A stretch of DNA of 64,000 bases from NCBI GenBank assembly GCA_018292915.2, contig JACVVK020000191.1:1098212-1162211 (forward strand), written 5' to 3'. The position numbers and the translations under genes are program-made. Source of the DNA: Batillaria attramentaria. Its lineage: Eukaryota > Mollusca > Gastropoda > Batillariidae. Shown here piece after piece: positions 1-9,545 of the stretch (the first letter of the stretch is position 1; each line of letters opens with the position of its first letter). The notes below the pieces were generated by a model, which was given only the letters and a program-made list of their open reading frames with translations, had not been told where the DNA came from and did no database searches.

Positions 1-352
1 CCGGGGCCTGACTTCCCAGGCGCTGAATAATGTGCGACTCCATGTCGCGTCTGTCTGTGGCGTCGCCGTGCATAAGCCACAGGCCAGTTACTGTCATATT
101 TAAGATGGAGTGGCCTGCAGAATTGAAATGCACGGCAACGGGTTTTATTCTGTTGTGTCTGGTGTCGGCGATATGTTCAGCAAAGCGTGTTGCCAGGCTA
201 CGTCCAGTTTCCCCAACATACAGTTTGTGACATGCGGTACAGATGATGGCGTATATGAGGTTTGTACTGTCGCATGTGAAGTGGCGTTTGATGGTCATTT
301 TTCCTTTGGGGCCCTTGACAGAAGTCACTCTAGACATTTTTATATCCATTAG
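1..352 (-). pseudogene. Penelope-like element fragment, GIY-YIG endonuclease domain
   Basis: Read on the minus strand, an open frame runs from about 352 off the left edge. It holds a Cys-x2-Cys pair followed by KLYVGETGRSLATRF, a spaced EH, and a PVAVHFNSAGHS segment. This is the pattern of the C-terminal GIY-YIG nuclease of Penelope-like retroelements, which nicks the target DNA. No reverse transcriptase part is visible at the 5' side, so this is a truncated copy; the left end is cut by the window edge. The sequence just after it is part of a 150-bp direct repeat. A cellular GIY-YIG protein is possible but less likely given the surrounding repeats. Confidence 0.6.
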
Positions 353-1100
353 TTACAAATACGATTGTATAGTTGAAATCTATTTGGTAGCTAACTGTTT
401 GATCAGATGAGACTTGGCGATCAAGTCGAAATTTACGTCAATTCATATTAAGTGAAAACAGAACGAATTAATAAAAAACTAAACATAAACAATCACGACG
501 GCAATCGCATGGAAGACAATGCCAGGAAACTTCAAGTGATGTTTCGTCTCAGATCCTGTCAAGTGAGAACGGTGAGTTAATCTTTTGATCGTGTGCCCGA
601 ATAGCGATGGGAATATCCATAGCGATGGAGTTGCCGTCACACAACGATCACATTTTATCCGGTTCAGTATCATTCACGTCTTCATTGTGTATCTTAATGC
701 TGGACAACTCTGGGTGCATTCATTTTTGTTTTGTTTTGGCGATTACCTCCCTGCACTATTTCCTATTAGTCACGTTGCTACGCATCACAAGTTGGTTTGA
801 GGCAAGGGGAACTGCCAAACGTACAACATTAAGCTGTGGCCATCTTATTCAGGACACTTTCTCAGCGACTGTAAATGACCAAAAGAGTCGCTGACGGCTT
901 CTTCACTGGGGGACTTTAAAGAAGGCAAGAACAACCTACCAATCGCGTGTCAGTCTAGACATTTTTATATCCATTAGTTACAAATACGATTGTATAGTTG
1001 AAATCTATTTGGTAGCTAACTGTTTGATCAGATGAGACTTGGCGATCAAGTCGAAATTTACGTCAATTCATATTAAGTGAAAACAGAACGAATTAATAAA
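329..1100. repeat. Direct repeat of about 150 bp, spaced by 622 bp
   Basis: The block 329-476 recurs almost unchanged at 951-1100 (both run from CTAGACATTTTTATATCC to GAACGAATTAATAAAAAA). The 475 bp between hold no clear gene. Parts of the block (TAGCTAACTG, TGATCAG, then TACGTCAATT) resemble the regions at 35740 and 58880 upstream of receptor copies 2 and 3, so it is probably the matching 5' region of copy 1. Confidence 0.75.
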
Positions 1101-2010
1101 AAAACAAATTTACTGAAGTTATCTATTAAGATAGTTCAAATAATCTCAAACGACAGGTCTTAAATTTCAAACACTAGTAAATGATTTATTCTTTTATTTT
1201 ATTAGTATTTGAACTTATTTATTTAGTTTGAATTGAATTATGATTGCAGATTTATTTATAGGCGTACGTATGTAATTTTTCATCGAAATAATTCGTTTCT
1301 TCGTAGCTTACTCGCATTTTTCATATTTTACATATACTCACGGAATGAAGTAATCTACCATCATTTAATGCAAAATATCTCAAGATCAATAAGTTTCGAA
1401 AATACATTATGAAGTGCATTCCTTTCTAAATGTGACGCGAAAACCCTGAATATTCTCAGTTTATTCGTTTACTCACAGTTTGACTGCAAAGACGCATGGT
1501 GTGGTTTTGGAGTTTGCAAGTTGAGCGGCGCGTGCGCGGCAGCGCTGGAGATGCACTGGCACCGCTGGAGATGCACTGGCACCGCTGGAGATGCGTTGGC
1601 ACATCACAGTCACACCTGAATTGCAAAAAAGACATTTTAAGTTTTAAATTGAGGCAAAGTCGATGCAAACTAATGAGAATCACTTTCCATTGTTCACGAC
1701 CACGTTAGGATTACAGTCACTTTGCACTGAGAGGAAAATTTCATTCGAAATCGACACAATTCTGAATCACATTCGAGTTAATATCTGGTGTGTCCGCCAG
1801 GAGTGGCGAAGCAGGCGGTTATTCTTCTGCGCATTCCACAAACCAGGTTGTCATGGGATACCTGTGGGAGGACATTCCCGATGTTGACGAGGGCCTGCTG
1901 GAGCTGCTGACGATTCTGTGATGGAATTACAAGGTCTTTCAGTCTCCTTTTTATGTTCGATTGGGCTGAGGTGTGGTGAGTCAGCAGGCCATGGCAGAAC
2001 TGGAATATTG
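1101..2010. other. AT-rich non-coding DNA upstream of receptor copy 1
   Basis: No gene seen. It has short AT-rich runs, and an 18-bp unit ACCGCTGGAGATGC.. repeated three times near 1540-1600. Its first part loosely resembles the DNA at 35835-36010 and 59040-59170 that precedes copies 2 and 3, so it may lie in a 5' UTR intron. Confidence 0.5.
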
Positions 2011-2012
2011 TT

Positions 2013-2386
2013 CAGGGCCCTGATGTAAAAGTCGAGGTTAATTTAACCCACGGCTACGGGCCTAACCCAGACTAGGACAAAAGAAACCCAAAAGTAAAAT
2101 TAAATAAAAAAGGAAGCGAAGAAAGGAAGAAAAAATCGTTCTATAACGGCTCAGGCACCTTCCTGGAATGGACCTGCTTTCTGATTTAAACCCCCCCCCC
2201 CAAAAAAAAACAACAACAACAAAAAAACCAAAAAAAAAAACCAAACCAAACCAAACCAAACCAAACCAAACAAAACAAAACAAAACAACAACAACAGAAA
2301 ATTTAACCGTAGAGCTAGTTTAGTTTGAGGTTAGACTCTAACCCGGGGTTAAAAGCCCTAACCTCGACTAGTACATACGGGCCCTG
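2013..2386. mobile_element. MITE family 1 (CTGGGCCCGTATG termini), copy a
   Basis: The ends are inverted repeats of about 25 bp: GGGCCCTGATGTAAAAGTCG on the left and the complement of CGACTAGTACATACGGGCCC on the right. The inside holds the family marker AGGAAGCGAAGAAAGG and expanded CCAAA/CAAAA tracts that make this copy longer than the others. The same family occurs at 11760, 23291, 50095 and 52935-55091. There is no coding capacity, so it is a non-autonomous DNA transposon of unknown superfamily. Confidence 0.75.
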
Positions 2387-2673
2387 GTTCAGATAAACAG
2401 TCACAATTCGAGCTACATGCGGACGGGCATTGTCATGCTGGGGTGTGGTGTTGGGGTGACGCTATAGTATATGTAAGGCACCATATGCTGCTGAACAATG
2501 TTGTTCCACAGCGTTCAGGCTGTCGTTGTTGTTCCAGACGTCAGTGATCAACCGTGTTATAAACGCAACGGGCTTTAAGTTTAAGCCTTCTGCAGTCTTT
2601 GTCTTTCACGAACATTCGTAAGTCCTTCGACCAAGACAGCAAGTGCCTGTGTGGTGAAAATAATGTGACAGTC

Positions 2674-4049
2674 ATGGCGACTGAGGAAAGACTCGCTATC
2701 GTCTTCACTGTTGTTCTATATTTGAATAGTGTAAGATGTCCTACAATGGACACAACCCATAACAATATTCAGCCTAGTCAGTCACATTCTGCTGTAGCCA
2801 GTGAACACAATGACGTCAGAACTGAAGTTCTGGACCAAACACTCGACTCGATTCAAAGTGTGACCGTACCGACAGAATATTATCACTCGGACATGTCTTC
2901 TGCGTCAGGCTGATGAAAAACAACAGGCTGAAGATAAAACAAACAACACGTTGAAAAACCAAAGAACGGAAACGGCTGACGGGAATGTGACACACTCACA
3001 ACTGCTTCCAGCAAAAACTGACGATAATGAGACATTGTCTAGTGATTGCGAGGATTCAGCTGCGATTAGCTCAGAAGGAAACAGTACAGTGGACAGCTTC
3101 AACGCGGAGGGCACGTCAATCGTCACTGTCAGTCGTAGAACTACACACACTTACTTCGCGCACTTTGAGGACTCCATACAGCCAGACACAGGGACCACAA
3201 ACAAATTTCAAACCTTTGTTTCAACAGGCAAAGGTAGTCACGTGTCTGTGCTCCGTGATTTTGCTGTCCAATCAAAGATGACAACCGGGACAGCAGCACT
3301 AAACGCTACACGTCCCTGGACACCAAAAGACAGAAATACGAATCAAAGCCAATGGACTATGTTACATAGACTCGAATTTACTTCTACGGTGTCGGGGTCT
3401 GAATCATCAGAGACTTCGACTGCCGATGATGCAGTCATCAGGACGTCACCGTTGAACGGGACAAGCACGGAAGTGCACGTGGAGCCTCACCAGACTCGCT
3501 TTTCAACGGCAGGGGATGTGAGAAATGAGAACAAATTGTCTGTTTCACCACAGACCACAAGCAGGAAGGCCGATATTCCACAAACACGGACGTACATTCG
3601 GAATCTGACTCTGTCGTCTATAAACATTTCTGCCTGCTTCCGAAAAGAGAAACCCCTAAATTTCTACGCATCCGAGGGGTTTGTATCGTATAACTTTAAT
3701 GACGTTGACAACAACCAAAACTCCAGCGATTTCTTTGTTGCCGTCAGATTTTGTCGGCTGAAGTTTCACGTTCCTGATGGACTTGTGGTGCACGTTCAGG
3801 ATATTAAGATACAGGCTTCACGGGCTTATCTTCATGTTCATGATGACCGTGGCACCTGTCTGGCTTACTTTGGCGTCAAAGATAGACTTTTGACGGAACA
3901 AGTCGTGTACAGCCATGGGAAGTCAGTACACATTATGATCGAATCAGTGAAAATGGGACTGTTTGGTCTGTCTTTTCAGTTCCGTTTTACTGCCGCACCC
4001 AGTTCAACAAACCCGAAATTAGAATTTGCGTTTACGTCAAACAGAAGAG
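2674..4049 (+). CDS. GRL101-like receptor copy 1, exon 1: signal peptide, Ser/Thr stalk, degenerate CUB (frameshifted)
   Basis: The start MATEERLAIVFTVVLYLNSV is shared with copies 2 and 3 and reads as a signal peptide; the ATG 75 nt upstream in the same frame has no counterpart there. Residues about 25-315 are Ser/Thr-rich with many N-glycosylation sites, a probable mucin-like stalk. Residues about 320-440 have the CUB pattern: a first Cys, an aromatic YNFND segment, LKFHVPDGLVVHVQ, LHVHDD, and a closing GLSFQFRF. One extra base near 2911 (GGCTGATG against GGTCATG in copy 2) throws the frame to an immediate TGA; the rest continues open in the next frame to the donor AG|GTGGGA at 4050. With that base removed the exon is 458 codons plus one base, phase 1, as in copy 2. 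It could be a real null allele or a consensus error. Confidence 0.75.
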
Positions 4050-4387
4050 GTGGGACACTGACAATGACACGACAATTATACTTCATTTACAGCTTGTATA
4101 AATATTATTTAGAATCATAATTATACAGACTTCTGCAACCAAAAGAAAATGGAAAATGAAGAGCGCACAATGAAAGTAGCACGTACATGGGGAAATGGAT
4201 TTGATCAGAGTAGTCTGCCCTTTCAGATTTTGCTACATCCGCTAATCCTGTTGGCCAAGTCTTCCGTTTTTGCTTTGAGTGCAGCTGAGCTGCAGGTGAA
4301 ACTCTTTCTTTCATCCAGTGCGTTCACCCATCTCTTCGTTCGTAATGAGTTTTGAGGGGAAACATGCCGCTTACAAAGCTTCAAGGC

Positions 4388-4552
4388 TGTGAATAGATAG
4401 TCCTGTTGGCCATTGCGACCATTTTCGTTACTTTGCGGCTTCTAATAGTGGAGAACTATATCTTTCTTTGTGAATAGATAGTCCTGTTGGCCATTGCGAC
4501 CATTTTCGTTACTTTGCGGCTTCTAATAGTGGAGAACTATATCTTTCTTTGG
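4388..4552. repeat. Tandem duplication of about 82 bp in intron 1 of copy 1
   Basis: The unit starting GTGAATAGATAGTCCTGTTG and ending ATATCTTTCTTTG occurs twice back to back with no visible difference. It contains the dispersed motif ACTTTGYGGCTTCTAATA, also found at about 27018 and 33228. The rest of the intron (4050-5011) holds a SINE-like tail ending in ATT repeats at about 4755-4830. Confidence 0.85.
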
Positions 4553-4689
4553 CCTACTTTTTCTCTTCATACCTGTACAGCACGCCGATCGACTAAGTCG
4601 CTAAAAATAGCCACCAGTCAGCGCTGTGTGGTTGATCTTTAGTCCGCAACCAAATGACGTCATCTGTTCAGTACACACTCTACTGCCCC

Positions 4690-4832
4690 TCACTAGCTGC
4701 AAGATGGTCTCTGTTGCTTGCCCCTCCCCCCCCCTCACCCCCTCCTCTTCTGTTTGTGAGGCGCTTGGAGCTTCCCAAAGGATAGGCGCTACAAAAATCA
4801 TTGTCATTATCATTATTATTATTAGTCATACG
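4690..4832 (+). repeat. SINE tail fragment with (ATT)n end
   Basis: GGCGCTTGGAGCTTCCCAAA, then GATAGGCGCTACAAAAATCA and an ATT-rich end, resemble the 3' tail of SINEs and CR1-like LINEs. No head is recognisable. Confidence 0.45.
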
Positions 4833-5011
4833 ACTGATAAGGCATCACAATAATTATGTAACTTCAGTGTGGGTGTGAATGGCAGGCAGCTTTAGAGCTT
4901 CGAAAGCGACAGCGTCCCATCTCAGCGGCGTTAGGAAGTTAGAGATTTTAAACAGAGTATTGTATTCAGTGCGCCATGCACTCCACCGTCTATTTTATTT
5001 CTTTTTATCAG

Positions 5012-5726
5012 GTTACGTCCAGACTCCAGGCTGGGACGGCAGAAGCACATACCCGGACAACACTAACATCTGGCTGCTGATCAGATTTCACAAGCGCACC
5101 ACCGTCATGGTCAGCTTTCAGGCTTTCGACCTGGACATCAGCAATGACTTCATGGCTGTCGACTTTAATGGATCCTGTCCTTTCAATTTCAGCGAGCATT
5201 ATCAGGCGGACGCCGCAACACCGCCGCAATTCTTGTACAACTGCGAAAATAATTCTTGGTCAAAGTTCGGGATGTACGTGTATTTTAGGAGCGACTGTGG
5301 TAACAACGGATATTTTACAGGTTTCAGGATGTTGTTTTCCATTCACACACCTAGAGCACTACCGGAACAGCTTCCAGACGGCAAATGGAACTGTTCTGTA
5401 CCGTACTGGTTCACCTTCCAGCATCACTTCCGGTGTGATTTTCGACAAGATTGTGTCAACGGCGAAGATGAAAGAGAGTGTTTTTACAAGAACCACACGT
5501 GTGGTGAGGGATGGGTTCTGTTGGAAGGGAAATGTTACCTGTATGTTAGAGATAAGCAACGTCTCTCTTGGAACGACGCGTCAGCTGCGTGTCATGATCG
5601 TGGAGGATACTTGGCAAGTCTCAATACACCAGACGAGTATCTCGCCGTGATGCGTTTTCTTGCGGGACGTTCGGACGGCGATGTTTACATAGGACTGCAA
5701 TCTCCGAGCCCAGTACTGCCACCAAT
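5012..5726 (+). CDS. GRL101-like receptor copy 1, exon 2: CUB, LDLa, first half of C-type lectin
   Basis: The acceptor is TTTTTATCAG at 5011 and the donor AAT|GTAAGG at 5727; phases are 1 in and 2 out. The exon opens with GYVQTPGWDGRSTYP and a CUB domain to about residue 110 of the exon (closing GYFTGFRML). An LDLa module follows at exon residues about 126-159 (RCDFRQDCVNGEDEREC, the acidic cluster that binds calcium). A C-type lectin domain begins at CGEGWVLLEGKCY, with WNDASAACHDRGGYLASL and DVYIGL. The lectin part is nearly identical in DNA to copy 2 while the CUB part is not. Confidence 0.88.
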
Positions 5727-5759
5727 GTAAGGCCTCACCAAAGGGTACAAACCCTCCCC

Positions 5760-5790
<31 letters not shown>

Positions 5791-5792
<2 letters not shown>

Positions 5793-5958
5793 GGAGCCGG
5801 GGTAGTCGAATGATAGAGCGTTGGACTCTCAGTGCTCGGGTCGTGAGTTCGAATCCTGCCTGGGTCCAAATATTTGTGTTGGCATTTCTCTCGTTGCCCC
5901 GTCTTTGACATCACCCTTACGTGGTGGAAAAGGGCGTTAAACTCCTAAACACCCACCC
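5791..5958 (+). mobile_element. SINE-A (tRNA-derived), intron 2 of copy 1
   Basis: It starts GGGGAGCCGGGGTAGTCG, with an A-box-like TAGTCGAATGATAGAGCG and a B-box-like GTCGTGAGTTCGAATCC. The body reads CAAATATTTGTGTTGGC, then CGTTGCCCCGTCTTTGA, and ends at ACACCCACC. It lies between two (TC)n tracts. This is one of more than ten copies in the window, about 170 bp when full length. Confidence 0.85.
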
Positions 5959-6244
5959 TCTCTCTCTCTCTCTCTCATTAAGCAATAGACACTGTGGCAG
6001 AGTTACGCTTATACCAGGTATTCACTCTTGCCCAAAACACTATATCTAGTGTTTATATGGAGATTGCAACGAAAGTTAATATGAGTGAAAAGAGACATAA
6101 TATTATATGATAAACGCAATGAGTTAAATTGAGCTTGAGTGGGTCATGATCAAGCGTATTTCAAGTTATGGGGTATTCCGGATCCACCCCCTTCTGCTTT
6201 GGAAATGCCCACCAGCGAGTAACTGTTGCCACTTCATCGTCTTG

Positions 6245-6247
<3 letters not shown>

Positions 6248-6317
<70 letters not shown>
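6248..6317. repeat. (GT)n microsatellite
   Basis: About 35 uninterrupted GT units in intron 2 of copy 1. Apparent reading frames over it are artefacts. Confidence 0.95.
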
Positions 6318-6319
<2 letters not shown>

Positions 6320-6453
6320 TGTGTAGAAGCCAGGGGCAGCCCGTGTATGATCCTGCACATTATGTGTTTGTAGTTAAATGTATGTGTGGAGGCATATTGT
6401 GTGTGTTTCTGGGTGAGTGAGTGTGAGCATGTTGATTGTAAGGCGCCCTGGGC

Positions 6454-6613
6454 TCCCGCGAGAGGGGTGGGTGGTGGGTGTTTGGGGGTTTAACGTCCTT
6501 TTCCACCACATACGGGTGATATCAAAGACGGGACAACGATGAAAAAGCCAGCACAAATATTTGGCCCAGCCGGGATACGAACTCACGAGCCGAGGATTAT
6601 ATCCCGCGAGAGG
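6454..6613 (-). mobile_element. SINE-A, 5'-truncated, with 12-bp target-site duplication
   Basis: The minus-strand SINE-A body at 6466-6601 is flanked on both sides by TCCCGCGAGAGG (6454-6465 and 6602-6613). It was inserted into another repeat (ends AGGCGCCCTGGGC and GAGGGCGTCCC, with an ATT tail at about 6640). The tRNA-like head is missing. This is direct evidence of retroposition. Confidence 0.85.
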
Positions 6614-6763
6614 GAGGGCGTCCCTTAAATACACATATTATTGTTATTATTATTATGAATCAAATCTTAAAACTTGTAAAAGCTCGAGCAGGACTGCCAA
6701 CTGATAAGCATCGGTTCACTTGCGATGTTTTAACTCCTTGTTTTTCTTCCTGTTCCATTCAAG

Positions 6764-7283
6764 ATACCACACAACACCGCGGTGGTCAGACGGGACAATG
6801 GCTTACTACGTCATTGTTGCCAACAGTCAGGATAGACCGTTCTGCGCCTATTTCGCCAGATTTCTTGCAAATGGAGTTCTTGAACCGAGCTATGTTGAGT
6901 GCTGGTATAAGCACACTGAATACTACCTCTGTGAACTGGAAACTGCGGCAGTCAACACGGCCAAATCGGACAGCGAGGAGTCAGGAATCGTCACGACGAC
7001 CCCACCGTTTAGGATGTCAGAATCCACAGTCCTGTACACAGAGTGCCCGGCTGGTCACCTGACTCACAACTTCCTGGCGTGTGACGTACAAAGCGCGTGC
7101 TGGTCACGTGACGACCCTTCAGTCTCATGCCTCGCGCCGCTCTTCACGTGCACCAATGGCTATGAGCGCGTGCACTACACGTTTGTCTGTGATTACCGTC
7201 CGGATTGTAGTGACGCCAGCGATGAGGACTTCTGTGTCTTACCTCCATGCCAAGTTACAGAGTTCTCGTGCGGCAATAAACAG
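6764..7283 (+). CDS. GRL101-like receptor copy 1, exon 3: second half of C-type lectin and LDLa modules
   Basis: The acceptor is CCATTCAAG at 6763 and the donor CAG|GTAGAC at 7284; phases are 2 in and 0 out, 520 nt as in copy 2. The lectin domain continues with PRWSDGTMAYY and closes near VECWYKHTEYYLCELE. The usual sugar-binding EPN/QPD and WND triplets are not evident, so calcium-dependent sugar binding is doubtful. After a Thr-rich linker come CPAGHLTHNFLACDV, ACWSRDDPSVSC and the LDLa core FVCDYRPDCSDASDEDFC. The exon stops in the middle of the next LDLa module (FSCGNKQ), which exon 4 completes. Confidence 0.87.
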
Positions 7284-7300
7284 GTAGACTGACGGTCATA

Positions 7301-7579
7301 CCGGTGTCACAGGATATTTCGGAACCGGGACGAATGGGAACCATTCCGATTTATCCTGGCCCTGGTGCAGGATTTTTCGGAACCATTCCGATTTATCCTG
7401 ACTCTTGTGACAGGATATTTGAAAACCACCAGCATATTTCGGAACCGTCTAGAAGGTCATTAGCCCACATGAATTTTGTCTGCCAGGTGCGGGATAAATG
7501 GGAATGGTTCCGATGTATCCTAGGATTTTTGGGAACTGGTTCCGAGTTATCCTGGTTCCGAAATATTCTACGACACCGG
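7301..7579. mobile_element. Short inverted-repeat element (MITE-like) in intron 3 of copy 1
   Basis: The left end CCGGTGTCACAGGATATTTC matches the complement of the right end GGTTCCGAAATATTCTACGA..CACCGG over about 26 bp. Inside, CGGAACCATTCCGATTTATC and its near complement recur several times, so almost the whole 279 bp can fold back on itself. It starts only 17 bp after the exon 3 donor. No target duplication is clear. Confidence 0.7.
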
Positions 7580-7845
7580 CTCAGCTCTCTGGCGGCGGGT
7601 TTATTTTTATGAAGCCGTGGTGGTGGTTTGGGAGTGGGTGAAAACAAAATGCGATGTTGCTGGTTGAGCCGCGTACTGAGGGGATGCGGGGTGGACGATT
7701 TTAGTGAGTGTGTTAATTTTGTTTAATTGGAATCAATTCGGAAAGGTAAGTACGACAAGTGGGCAATATGGTTTCAAGAACGGAAGCATAGGAGAAAAGC
7801 CTGTTTACATTTTCGTAAACCACGCAAATCATATCTAGTGATTTT

Positions 7846-7846
<1 letters not shown>

Positions 7847-7882
<36 letters not shown>

Positions 7883-7909
7883 CGTGTGCGTGCGTGCGTG
7901 CGTGCGTGC

Positions 7910-7961
<52 letters not shown>
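7847..7961. repeat. Compound (GA)n-(GTGC)n-(GT)n microsatellite
   Basis: GA units, then GTGC units, then GT units run without a break. It lies directly upstream of the orphan receptor tail at 8006. Confidence 0.93.
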
Positions 7962-8005
7962 TGAGAGAAACGGAAGGGGCTGGGTATGGAGTGGGAGGGA
8001 CTATG

Positions 8006-8157
8006 ATAAGCGAGTGGTATCGGAGAAATATCCAGTGACATACACAGAAATTGAGGCCTGGGGTCTCGTGAATGGCTGGATTTCTTCAGGACTTGTGCCG
8101 GTTCACAAAGTAAAGAGTTATGTTGAGGAAACGCAAGTGGTATTTAGTGATCTTTAG
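8006..8157 (+). pseudogene. Orphan copy of the receptor C-terminal tail inside intron 3
   Basis: The frame reads RVVSEKYPVTYTEIEAWGLV, then a segment close to WISSGLVPV, and ends at TAG 8155-8157. It matches the cytoplasmic tail of copy 1 exon 4 (11558-11729) with substitutions and a different last 8 residues. No seven-helix sequence precedes it, only a microsatellite, so it is a detached fragment. Either a former tandem copy was lost or the end of exon 4 was copied here. An alternative-tail exon is less likely because no acceptor is evident in front of it. Confidence 0.8.
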
Positions 8158-8697
8158 CTCGTCATTCACTTTCTGCACAAATCTTTTCAGGATATTCTTT
8201 GAAAATGTGTTTGTCTGTTTACAGAAAATCAATGGCTATTGATGTATCTTTTACCTACTACAGATAGTAGTAGTGACGAACTTTGCATTTGACTCATTTG
8301 CATTTAACTCATTTGCATTCAACTCATTTGCATTTAACTCATTGCACCCGAGCTACGACTTTGGACTACAGTCGAAACAGTTTCTTTATAGTTTATCTCC
8401 CATTCTAACATGTCTGCCGTCACAGGTTTTCCTTGGCAACCCGCTGAAGGTGAAGGTCAAAGTAAAGTACGACATCTAAGCAAGAGTCGTAAATAATTGA
8501 TGAAATTGTTTGGTCAACATAGCGCAGTACGTAGGTGTCAGCACGGGATCCATGCAGCTCGTGCCATACACATGATGGTAGTGTTAGTGTCGAACGGGTT
8601 AAAGTGAAATATTGAAAAGATGTAAAGTATCGAAAGTAATGAAATCTAGGTCTACACTGTGCCTCGAATGACAAGGACGTCACTGTGCTACTTAAAC

Positions 8698-8872
8698 GGG
8701 GGAGCCGGAGTGGCCGAATGGTAGAGCGTTGGACTCTCAATGCTCGGGTCGTGAGTTCGTATCCCGGCTGGGGCCAAATATTTGTGCTGGCTTTTTCATC
8801 GTTGCCCCGTCTTTGATATCACCCGTATGTGGTGGAAAACGACGTAAAACCCCCAAACACCCACCCACCCAC
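8698..8872 (+). mobile_element. SINE-A, full length, intron 3 of copy 1
   Basis: Starts GGGGGAGCCGGAGTGGCCGA, has the promoter-like boxes AATGGTAGAGCG and CGTGAGTTCG, and ends with CACCCACCCACCC. Confidence 0.85.
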
Positions 8873-9166
8873 CCGATACTTGAATGATTAAAAATTGCCG
8901 AAAGCACAGTGCACAACAGTGCACAAATGAACGGTAGTGATAAATTCTAAGATGTGCATTTTCCCGGGGGGGGGGGGGGGGGGCATGTTTCTGCATTAAA
9001 TATTGGGTACCCGTGCTTGCAGAATTTGTCCTATTATAATTTATATCCGTGGTCATCAGTTCGGCCTGTAGTCCCACCTGCCTCATAACCAAATATGAGA
9101 CCCTGAAAGTTTACGTGTCTGAAATTGTTTTTTTTTTTTTTCCCTCAGCCTGTCGTTCGAAATACG

Positions 9167-9235
<69 letters not shown>

Positions 9236-9387
9236 ACCCTTTTGGGGTATGGAGGATACAAAAAAAAAAATCAAACAAACCAAGACCACATAATTATACA
9301 CAGAACAACACGACAGAAGATATATGTGCAACATACACATAAACTATACACAGGGAAGCGCAGCTATCTATGAGACCTCTGAAACAG

Positions 9388-9441
<54 letters not shown>

Positions 9442-9545
9442 CACACACTATACCGTCCCTACTCGCTTTCAAAAAATTTGCTAGAGCAAGGGCAACTTTT
9501 TTGGATTTTGATCCCAACTGTTTACAAAGGTTTTGTTTTTCATAG
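8873..9545. other. Rest of intron 3 of copy 1: microsatellites
   Basis: Holds a G run (about 8967-8983), a (GA)n tract at 9170-9229 and (TC)n(CA)n at about 9390-9450. The intron ends with the acceptor TTTTTCATAG at 9545. No gene seen. Confidence 0.8.

Noticed and set aside
1..352. Plus-strand frames at the left edge
   Set aside because: The minus strand carries a clear GIY-YIG pattern; the plus-strand frames are its shadows.
5791..5880. tRNA gene-like heads (also 8698, 19711, 22294, 41683, 45514)
   Set aside because: A and B boxes are good, but acceptor stems do not pair over 7 bp and each head is followed by a shared SINE body. They are SINEs.
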